Assembly: GCA_017979445.1 (NCBI GenBank)
Contig: CM030714.1
Location: forward strand, 2,790,001-2,854,000
Direction of reading: 5' to 3'
Origin: Akebia trifoliata
Lineage: Eukaryota; Streptophyta; Magnoliopsida; Ranunculales; Lardizabalaceae
Length of the DNA stretch: 64,000 bases
Part shown: piece after piece, positions 56,235-64,000 of the stretch
How positions within the stretch are numbered: the first letter of the stretch is position 1
How the letters are laid out: each line of letters begins with the position of its first letter
Made by a program: the position numbers and the translations under genes
The notes under the pieces: model-generated
Database searches by the model: none
What the model was told of the DNA's origin: nothing
What the model saw: only the letters and a program-made list of their open reading frames with translations

Positions 56235-56609
56235 CCCGTTCCCCATTCTAAGCTTTACCCTACACTTTAACAAATGTGTTTTGTCCTACATGGGTTAGAA
56301 GTTTTGAAATGGGTTAATTTTTGGTGAGGATGATCTTTATGGTGAGGAGATCATCCTCACCAAAATTAGCCCATTCCAAAACTTCTAACCCCATAAAAAT
56401 GATTTTAAAAAAATGGATGATCCACGATTTTTCAATTTGTAAACATGGGGTTAAAAATTTCGGAATGGGCTGATTTTTGGTGAGGATGATCTTTATGACT
56501 AAAAGATCATCCTCACCAAAAATCAGCCCATTCCAAAACTTTTAACCCATGTAGGACAAAACACGTTTGTTAAAGTGTAGGGTAAAATTTAGGGTATTGA
56601 ACATTTCTC
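56231..56609. mobile_element. (TA)n nested-palindrome element, arm type B, unit 2
   Basis: Outer arms taagctttaccctacacttt and aaagtgtagggtaaaattta. Core hairpins as elsewhere. It sits at the unit 2 counterpart of the (TA)n site that in unit 1 holds a type A element (38928-39282). Confidence 0.88.
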
Positions 56610-57650
56610 ATATATATATATAAATTTATGTGATTCAATATTGTCAATTAATACCAACGAATTTACCCATCCTTGGTATTTGCCAAACTGCACCCTCAAA
56701 AACATTTTAGGAAAAATTACTTCAATTATCCTAGCAGAAAGGTTTCTTTCTAAATAGTCCATAAGCTTTGGGTGGTATCCAAATCATCCATTTAGTAAAC
56801 TATTTCTTTTTTAATGGTCCCAGACCTCAACTCACTTTTTAATTATGATGTTTTTGAAATAAACAAACTATCATTTCGATAAATAATAAAAAAATTTAAT
56901 CATTGACCATAATGTCCTTGACTGAGAGATCAGGTTGTTGTTCGAATTGACAGCTACCATCACATGAAAGAGAGGCATCACGTGAAAGACTAGGTCGTAC
57001 ACGACATTGTTGTAACAAATATATAAGTAGAGAATTTGCTTGGTGTCATATTATAGTGATAGAAGCAAAATGTTAAAAATTCTAATCCAAGACTGTTTAA
57101 AGGGGGTAGTTAGAGAATTGTGAGAGGATGCAAAATCTAACAAGGGTAGTTTTGTAAATTTGAAATGCCCTCAATACACACGGGGCTCATGTGCTTGGCT
57201 GATTTGGGATTTTTTTTTAAATCTTAGATTGACTTTTTTTGTAAGTAAAATATTTTTGAGAAATTGTGAAAATAAAAAAGAGAGAACAAAATGATAACTC
57301 ATTGCTCCCATGTTCTCAAAACGTTCACAATCGATAACATGTTGTCGAGTAGGATCATTTTTTTCTTGATTGTGGTGAATTGGAGCTGTTTTTAGAGGCA
57401 AGCAAGGCTTATGCCTCAAACCACAGAGCACCTAAAAGGTATATGCATCAACGTGAGGCATAGACATCTTAACACCTAGCTAGCTCACATTATTTTTTAA
57501 AATAATGCAACTCTTTTTCTTCTTGTCTTTATATGTTATTTCTTTCTTTTTTTCTATCTAAGCAAGATTTTGTAGCATTTTTTTATTTTTATTTTTTTTA
57601 CTTCTATTTCTTTGTTCCTGGCTTACTAGTTGTATGCAATATAATTTAAA
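56610..57650. other. non-genic repeat-derived spacer, unit 2
   Basis: Matches 39283-40379, ending at the TTAAA deletion junction. No gene. Confidence 0.6.
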
Positions 57651-59190
57651 AAGGGTCGTTGGGCCCACATTAACAATCCAACAACACAATATTTTAGATT
57701 TTATGAAAATATTCATATTAAAAAAAAAAAAATTTAAATATTGTTCTTAAGCTTGATCCAAAGTGTTGAAAATGGACAACTATCGAACACCCAAATTTAA
57801 AAATAAAATTCAACGGTGAAAAATAATAATTATTATTATTTTATTTTATTTTTTTTGTTTTAAAGTTCATATAAATTTTTTCCTCTACAACTCCATTGCA
57901 TCAAATCATGTTTTTTAATGTCACAAGGTGATCAAATCAGAAAGTTTGCTTCAGTTTTTTTTTTTTTTTTCACTATGGACATAAAAGAGAAATGGGTGAT
58001 GGTAAAATTAAATAGATACAAAAATTGGTGTATGACCATTTTGATAAATATGGTTGGACGAGTAATTCGGCAAAATAGAAGGATGGTTTTGGCCAACGCC
58101 CCTTTCTCTTTCTTGCCCATAGTGAAATAAGCAAACTTTCTAATTTGATCACCTTGTGACATTCAAAAACATGATCCAATGCAATGGATTTGTAGAGGAC
58201 AAAATTATATGAACTTAAAAAAAAAAAAAAATTTAATAGTTTTCTTTCACTGTTGAATTTTATTTTTAAATTTAGGTGTTCTGTGGTCATCCATTTTCAA
58301 CACCTTGGATCAAGCTCGAAAAATAATTTTTAATTTTTTTTTTAATATGAATGTTTTAATGAAATCTAAAAGGTTATAATGTTGGATTGTCAATGTGATA
58401 ATCAATGTGGGCCCAACAACCCTTTTTAAGATTTGAAATCTCAAAAAAAATATATATACATGTGGGTAGCGGGTAAGAGAGAGAAGTTCTCTCTATTACC
58501 GATGTCATTGCACCACATGTCAAACGTTTTTTTGGTTATAAGCCAACACGTCATAGGGAGTCAAGGGTGGGTGCCAAAAACAACGTACATTTAGCATTTT
58601 TTTTTTCAAGTGTAAACTTTGTTGGGCTTTGTGGAGCCTAGTTATATTTTGATCCGGTTGACGACCCGACCCGACCCGAATAATGTTTGCGTGGTATTTT
58701 GATGGGATATTTTCTGAGGCTTAATCTATGGAGTGGAGGCTTGTGTATCTTGTGTATCTTGTGCGCAGTATATAGAAGCCCGTTTTTGGTGATTAGGGTT
58801 TTTTAAGGTTTTGGTTGTCGTCTTTGAGACTTGAGCCGCACTTTTGTAATTCTTCTCGAAATAGTGAAATCTCTACAACTCCGTGGACGTAGGCAAATTG
58901 TCGAATCACGTAAATACTGTCTTGTGTGTGTGATTGTTTTCTTTTTCGACGTGTGTATTTTTTCTCTATTTCTTGTTTCTCACAGATTGAGAATTTCGGG
59001 TTGAATTCCTTACAAACTTCGGCACTTAAAGTACCGAAATTTGAATTAAAAAAAATATTAATAAATTCGGCACTTTTAAGTGCCAAAATTTTATTTAATT
59101 TTATTTTTTATTTTTAAATTCCGCACTATAAGTGCTGATTTGGATTCGTTTTAATAATTAAAAAAAAAATGTGTTATTTTTTTATATTAT
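57651..59190. mobile_element. long-inverted-repeat element, unit 2 copy, left end deleted
   Basis: Counterpart of 41060-45990 without the palindrome cluster. The inner arms are readable ('gttcatataaattttttcct' against 'gacaaaattatatgaac', 'gatcaaatcagaaagtttgc' against 'gcaaactttctaatttgatc'). The outer left arm was removed by the 947-bp deletion. A solo LTR interrupts the right arm. Confidence 0.75.
58620..59014 (+). mobile_element. solo LTR (395 bp), unit 2 only
   Basis: Starts tgttgggctttgtgg, ends ttgaattccttaca (TG...CA). Flanked by AACTT at 58615-58619 and 59015-59019. Unit 1 has the empty site (gtaaactttggcac, AACTT once, about 45867). A TATATAG box at about 58769 and a 'gtgtgtgattg' region fit a copia-type LTR, but the superfamily is inference. 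Confidence 0.88.
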
Positions 59191-59922
59191 AATTTCCCCT
59201 ATTTTCTTTTGGAGGCAAGATGTGCTTACGGGTCTTTGAAAAAAAAAAAAATCCACCACCCAAGACATGATTCCAATTTCTACCTTTGAAAAACACTCTG
59301 TCCAATGATTGAAGAAAAAACCTCTAATAATTGCAGATATGATGTTTCTTGATTGAGTGAGGTGCTTTCCATGTCAAGATGAACTATTATGATCAAAAGT
59401 TTTCTTACCCTTCATATTCTAAATGTCATTGTACTCAAGATAAAGATACAAAACGTGAAAACAGACTAACAATGGGGAGAGGATGAATCATGATAGGTCA
59501 CAACAAAGATCATGGATAAAGTTGTGAACTATATAAGTTTAAAGTAATTTTGTAAATTATTTCTCAATTCGTTTCATATTGTAAATTCATTTCGTTTAGT
59601 ATCGTAAATTATTCATTTGGGCTTATTAGTTCCTAAGTCCTTACAAATTATTGGCTTAATTAAGGTATGAAATCCGGGATTTTTATCAAGTCTTGTTCAC
59701 GAACAAGACTCGAATGAGACAAGTTTTGTTTTCTTGAACAAGGAGTCAAGAAGAGAAAGAAGAAGAAGCTGATACAGTTCACACACAGTCAAAGTCTTGG
59801 TCGCAACACGGTTTGCACACTGCACATGTTTGCCAAAAACCTTAACTCTTGCAATTGTTCCTCTCCTTCTTCTATGATATTTAGCTATATATATCATACC
59901 CAAGAGACCAAAGTCTACATCA
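59191..59922. other. upstream region of F-box pseudogene, unit 2
   Basis: Matches 46000-46752, with a 20-base leader deletion just before the ATG (aaagtctacatcaatg). TATATATA at 59886-59895. Confidence 0.6.
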
Positions 59923-60998
59923 ATGAACCAGTGGAGGATGGATGTTCTCCCAGATGAGATCATAGTCAACATTCTTTCAAGGCTTCCCAGCACTTCTGTT
60001 CTTCAATGCAAGTGTGTTTGCAAAACTTGGTGTTCTATAATTTCTGATCCTCGATTCGCTAACATGCACCTTCACCGAGCAATTCAAACCAACCCCAGTA
60101 TCATCTACCTCTCTCGCTCCAGCACCGATCAAAATGAACTATATTCTTTGGAAGATAATGAGGTGGAATTCGAAGAACCCATTATCAGAGCTTCAAGAAT
60201 AATTAATGTCCCATTCGGAGTGATTGATTCCTACAAGGGCCTCTTATGTTTGTGTCCCACGAACAATCGAAATCACCCCATTTACATATTTAATCCCACA
60301 ACTGAAGTACACATGAAACTCCCTGAATTAACAATCCCCACATGTGTCTACGCAAATTCGATGTATGGATTTGGTTTCAATGTCTCAAAGCAGGAATTCA
60401 AAGTGGTACAAGTGCTATTTTACAAGGAAGAATCAAGTTGGTCACAAGGTTTAGATTCTTTAGTTCAAGTTAATACAGTTGGCACTAGTAGTTCATGGAG
60501 AAGGATAGGTAATGCCCCTGACCCACTCTCCTGGCAAATTTGTTCTTCAACAGTATTCTTCAACGGATCACTTCATTGGATGACGGTTGGCCCAATTCAA
60601 CCCAATGGCCTAGCTTCCATCTTCTCCAGGATCTCCATCGTGTCATTCGATATGAGTGTAGAAGAATTTGGAGTTGTTCCAAAACCTGAATTTGATGTGG
60701 TTGGAGAACTTGGCCTCAATGTTTTGTGGCCCATTATCAACTTGGGGTGTAGGGAGGGTATCTTTCTGTGATGGATTGTTCTTCTTACAACTCAATTGAT
60801 GTATGGGTTATGAAGAATTATTATTGGAAGGAGTCCTGGATCAAACTGTTTAGCATACGAGGATTTTCACCGTATTGGTGCAGTTATAGATTAGTTATGC
60901 CTGTGAGCTTACAAGTGGAAAACTTGCCTCTCTTCAAGTTGGGATTCAGAAATCGTTGGATCTTTAAGCTGGTGGACATTGTTCTACCATGGTTCTAG
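59923..60998 (+). pseudogene. F-box/FBA gene with 1-base deletion, unit 2
   Basis: Duplicate of 46753. ATG 59923, F-box intact (CKCVCKTWCSII), with a 15-base in-frame loss relative to unit 1 at VPFGVIDSYKGLLC. The frame breaks at about 60702 (gtggttggagaac; unit 1 gtggttgtgagaac), giving a stop at 60769-60771. Homology resumes in the next frame (SIDVWVMKNYYWKESWIK ... FKLGFRNRW) to 60998. The codon that is TAG in unit 1 is TGG here, so the two copies died by different mutations. Confidence 0.87.
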
Positions 60999-61553
60999 CT
61001 TTTCCACGCAAGGGGGTAGAAGGGAAACACTAAGGAAAAGTTGCAGCATCGTCGTTCTAGCATTAATTATTATGCGGGGATTTTTTTAACCATTCTAGCC
61101 TTTTTTGTTAATAAATTCGAAAATATTCTGAAACAGATTAAACAAAAAAATCTTGATGTGTGATCATCTCAAGTAATGAAATTTTGTTTCCTAACATATG
61201 TAATATGTATAGAAAAGTAGAAGAATGTGGCCTTTATGCTATAGAAAAAAAATCACTTAGTCGTCTTCAATTTTTTGATCTTGAATCCTAATCTTTATGT
61301 TAAAAAAATAAAAAAAAAATGTTGTCTGTTAATCATTTTTTTGTGCAGGGGATGTAACAAACATTTACTTTTTCACTCAAAGCTATGGGCCAAAATCTGT
61401 TTTTGATTGGACATGAATTAATGTATTTTTAGTGAGAACTGTGGTGTTCAGTTGAGTTTACAATTTTGACTCCAAACAACATTAAATCGGGTTAAGCCCG
61501 GATTGAGTACGCACTAGTCCGCCTAGCTCACAAACTTTCTCTTCCTTTTTAGA
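60999..61553. other. spacer between F-box pseudogene and chimera, unit 2
   Basis: Matches 47845-48391; array-type 3' flank words only. Confidence 0.6.
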
Positions 61554-62190
61554 ATGGATTGGGTTCTTTCTCAAACTTTTTTCTCATTACTAGAAGGGTG
61601 GACCTTTAATATCTTCTCTCATAGAAAACGTTACCTTTGGACTATCATTCGTTTGGCTATTGCTTGGGGTCTTTGGAGAGAGAAATTAATATCAGGGTAT
61701 TCAAAAATGAGGAAAGTATGTCTTACAAGGGGGGGGCCAAAAAAAAAGAGCTTCTATTGCCCCAACTTACCAATGAAAAGAAGTATTGCTTTAACATCGG
61801 TCCCATTCAACCCGATGGTCCACTTTCTGTCTTCTCCAAGATAGCCATTGTGTCATTCTATTTGATTGTTGAAGAATTTGGATTCATTCCCAAAACTGAA
61901 AATTTGAAGTGGTGGTGTATCCTTGACACCACTCTTTTGCGGCCTATTATCAACTTGGGGTGATGGAGGGTATCTTTCTGTGGTGGATTGTTCTTCTGAT
62001 GAACAAATGATGTATGGATCGTGAAGAGTTATAATGTGAAGGAGTCCTGGATCAAACAGTTTAGTGTACCAAAAAATTCAGATTTTGGTGCTGTTATAGA
62101 TTAGATACACCTGTGTGCTTACAAGTCAAAATTTTGGCTCTCTTCAGGTTGGGATTCAGAAATTGTCGGATCTTGAACTAATCTTGACAC
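61554..62190 (+). pseudogene. chimera: LINE zf-RVT tail joined to F-box/FBA fragment, unit 2
   Basis: Duplicate of 48392-49018. The LINE-like part (RLAIAWGLWR) and FBA part (NIGPIQPDGPLSVFSKIAIV) are both readable, but an extra base near 61684 and changes at the G/A-run junction (61730-61748) put them in different frames, so the single fused frame of unit 1 is not preserved. Confidence 0.7.
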
Positions 62191-62251
62191 TTGTAACAAA
62201 TCTCGAGGTTCTGTTTTGAGGGTGGATGAATCTTAGTAAGGCCTTTTTTTT

Positions 62252-62724
62252 GGCAGATTTACCAAAACATGCACAACTTTTCGTTTATTTACCAGAACGG
62301 TACACTGTTCCGAAAACGGTAATTTTACCATTTTCGGAATTATTTTTTTTACCAAAACGGTAAAAACAGTAAAATGTATTTTTTTTTTTACCGAAAATAC
62401 CATTTTTATTTTTTGACTGAAATTACGAAAATAAAATTGATTTCGGTAAAAAAAATTGTAAATACATATGATTATTGGATTACCGAAAGAGAGTGAATCT
62501 TTTTAGTTGGATTTTCATTTTTTTAAGGTTAAAATTATAAATACATATGTAAAACAAAAAAAAGGGTATTTTCGGTATAAAAAAAATACATTTTACTGTT
62601 TTTACTGTTTTGGTAAAAAAAATTAATTCCGAAAATGGTAAATTTACTGTTTTCGGAATTATTTGCTATACTGTACCGTTTTGATAAATAATTTCAAAAA
62701 CTCTACCATTTTGATAAATTATTC
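62252..62724. mobile_element. foldback element inserted in a poly-T tract, unit 2 only
   Basis: The left arm (ttaccagaacggtacactg, ttccgaaaacggtaatttta) faces the right arm (aaatttactgttttcggaat, tactgtaccgttttgata). It interrupts 'gtaaggcc' + T-run + 'ccttactaag', continuous in unit 1 at 49065-49096. T-runs on both sides could be the target duplication. No coding capacity. Confidence 0.75.
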
Positions 62725-62960
62725 TTTTTTTTTTCCTTACTAAGTATTACCTAGGACGGCTCTAGTCCCTACTAGAAGGCCGGCAGATCTCTCCTCTCAT
62801 CTAAATGAGGTGATCTATGACGGAGAAATCAAGCCCTTATGTTAAAAAAGTCCAAAAGAGAGAACACATTCCCAAGGCATCAAATGCTATATATATCTTT
62901 AAGATTTTCTTACAGAAAGCAAAACCCAATACCAAGACCAACGCCCACTGAAGCTGAAGG

Positions 62961-64000
62961 ATGAACAACCTCCCACACGACATCACTTCCAATATCCTTT
63001 CAAGGCTTCCCCTCAGATCAGTTCTTCAATGCAAGAGTGTTTGCAAAACTTGGTGTTCTTTAATTTCTGCCCCTCAATTCGCTAACATGCACCTTAACCA
63101 AGCAATTCAAACTAACCCCAACCCCAACATCATAATCCTCCATTCTCGCAACAAGACCGGTCGAAACGAGCTGTATTTTGTGGAAGATAACGAGGCAGCG
63201 AAGGAGGAATTCGAAGAACCCATTGCCAGGGCTACAAGAATTGATGTTCCATTCATCCTCGAATCCTCATTCAGAGTGATTGGTTCCTGCAATGGTCTCT
63301 TATGTTTGTCTTCAACCCACAATGGGAATCAAATTCACCCCATATACATATTTAATCCTGCAACTAGAGAACACATGAAACTCCCTGAATTAACAATCCC
63401 CACATGTGTGTTTGAAAAATCTTTATTGGGATTTGGTTTCTGTGTCTCTACTCATGAATTCAAGGTGGTACAAGTGCTATTTTTCAAGGACGAATCTAGT
63501 TCGTCCCAGCGTTTAGAGTCTGTTGTTCAAGTCTATACAATAGGCAGCAATTCATGGAGAAGGATAGGTAATGCCCCCGCCACGCTATCCGGGTCTGTTC
63601 ATACTTCGACTTTCTCCAATGGATCACTTCATTGGATGATGAGTAGCTCCGTCTTCTCCATGATGGACATTGTGTCATTTGACTTGAGTGTTGAAGAATT
63701 TGGAGTTGTTCCGATACCCAAATTCCGTCCGGCAGTGAAACGTGGACCTCCGTCTCGGTGTTTCGTCGGCAATCATCGACCTGACATTCCTGCAGTTGTG
63801 AATCATCGACAGCACTCTTACTCAACCTGTTATAGACTCGGGGAGTTAGGAGGGTGTCTTTCTGTGGTTGATAGTTCTTCTGACTTCTCAATTGATATGT
63901 GGGTTATGAGGAGTTATAATGTTAAGGACTCCTGGATCATACATTTTAGTATATGTCGAGATTCTCTGTCTTGGTTGGAATATGGATTCATCACGCCTGT
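62961..64000 (+). CDS. F-box protein with FBA domain, unit 2 copy, 3' end outside window
   Basis: Duplicate of 49316. ATG at 62961 (MNNLPHDITSNILSRLPLRS). The frame is open for all 346 codons in the window, including the spot where unit 1 lost a base (tcaacctgttat, about 63827): RQHSYSTCYRLGELGGCLSV, then IDMWVMRSYNVKDSWIIHF and LEYGFITP. F-box with CKSVCKTWCSLI; FBA motifs GSCNGLLCLSSTHN, IYIFNPATREHMKLPEL, LLGFGFCVSTHEFKVVQVLFF. By comparison with unit 1 about 68 residues remain beyond the edge, so integrity of the C-terminus is unknown. Predicted SCF substrate receptor. Confidence 0.9.
   Translation, partial: MNNLPHDITSNILSRLPLRSVLQCKSVCKTWCSLISAPQFANMHLNQAIQTNPNPNIIILHSRNKTGRNELYFVEDNEAAKEEFEEPIARATRIDVPFILESSFRVIGSCNGLLCLSSTHNGNQIHPIYIFNPATREHMKLPELTIPTCVFEKSLLGFGFCVSTHEFKVVQVLFFKDESSSSQRLESVVQVYTIGSNSWRRIGNAPATLSGSVHTSTFSNGSLHWMMSSSVFSMMDIVSFDLSVEEFGVVPIPKFRPAVKRGPPSRCFVGNHRPDIPAVVNHRQHSYSTCYRLGELGGCLSVVDSSSDFSIDMWVMRSYNVKDSWIIHFSICRDSLSWLEYGFITP

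Larger units (their letters stand above)
52158..64000. repeat. large tandem duplication, unit 2 (runs off the window)
   Basis: Repeats unit 1 from 33194 onward. Net differences that I can place: lacks 1703 bp (unit 1 36141-37843), lacks 947 bp (40380-41326), lacks the ~3.6-kb palindrome cluster, gains a 395-bp solo LTR and a ~473-bp foldback. These sum to the observed shift in gene spacing to within a few bases. Confidence 0.92.

Noticed and set aside
57918..58290. Overlapping frames on both strands
   Set aside because: They come from the inverted arms of the long-inverted-repeat element, so sense and antisense frames mirror each other.
6564..64000. Possibility that the array is an S-locus (SLF) region
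   Set aside because: F-box/FBA architecture alone is not diagnostic; there is no S-RNase gene in the window, and close tandem copies on one strand are common for other F-box families.

Overview
The window looks like nuclear DNA of a flowering plant, probably a eudicot. It is AT-rich, its genes are single-exon plant F-box/FBA genes, and the spaces between them are packed with plant transposons: LTRs, LINE tails, foldback elements, MITEs and long (TA)n tracts. I cannot name the species.

The only protein-coding family I can support is a tandem array of F-box genes, all on the + strand. I count 14 loci: five intact genes (6564, 18295, 25264, 34409, 53427), one open copy cut by the window end (62961), and eight broken or truncated copies (11157, 27613, 37086, 46753, 48392, 49316, 59923, 61554). 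The proteins have an N-terminal F-box and an F-box-associated (FBA) region. This family is known to act as the substrate-recognition subunit of SCF (Skp1-Cullin-F-box) ubiquitin ligases. One subclade shares a derived, frame-shifted C-terminus.

Layout: 1-1480 is the LTR and primer-binding site of a Ty3/gypsy element, probably Tat/Ogre-like. 1.5-6.4 kb is repeat-rich. 6.4-20.1 kb holds three related F-box blocks (gene, pseudogene, gene) with shared flanks; the middle block is interrupted downstream by a 1.4-kb foldback element with a 9-bp target-site duplication. 20-25 kb is non-genic and repeat-rich. 25.2-28.7 kb holds two more F-box loci. 29.3-32.9 kb is a transposon graveyard with a 5S-rRNA-derived (Cassandra-like) fragment, a dead RNase H-domain retroelement and a CACTA-like end.

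From about 33.2 kb the window is a large direct tandem duplication with a period of about 19 kb. Unit 1 is 33194-52157; unit 2 starts at 52158 and runs off the window. Each unit carries a recent F-box gene, a dead F-box gene, a LINE/F-box chimera and a further F-box gene. The units differ by two microhomology deletions, a solo LTR, a foldback insertion, and a 3.6-kb cluster of ten (TA)n-associated palindromic elements found only in unit 1.

The most unusual structure is this (TA)n-targeting element family. Each full copy is a palindrome made of two inverted-repeat arms, and each arm is itself a palindrome. The core is shared between copies while the outer arms differ. At least 12 good copies and several degraded ones are present.
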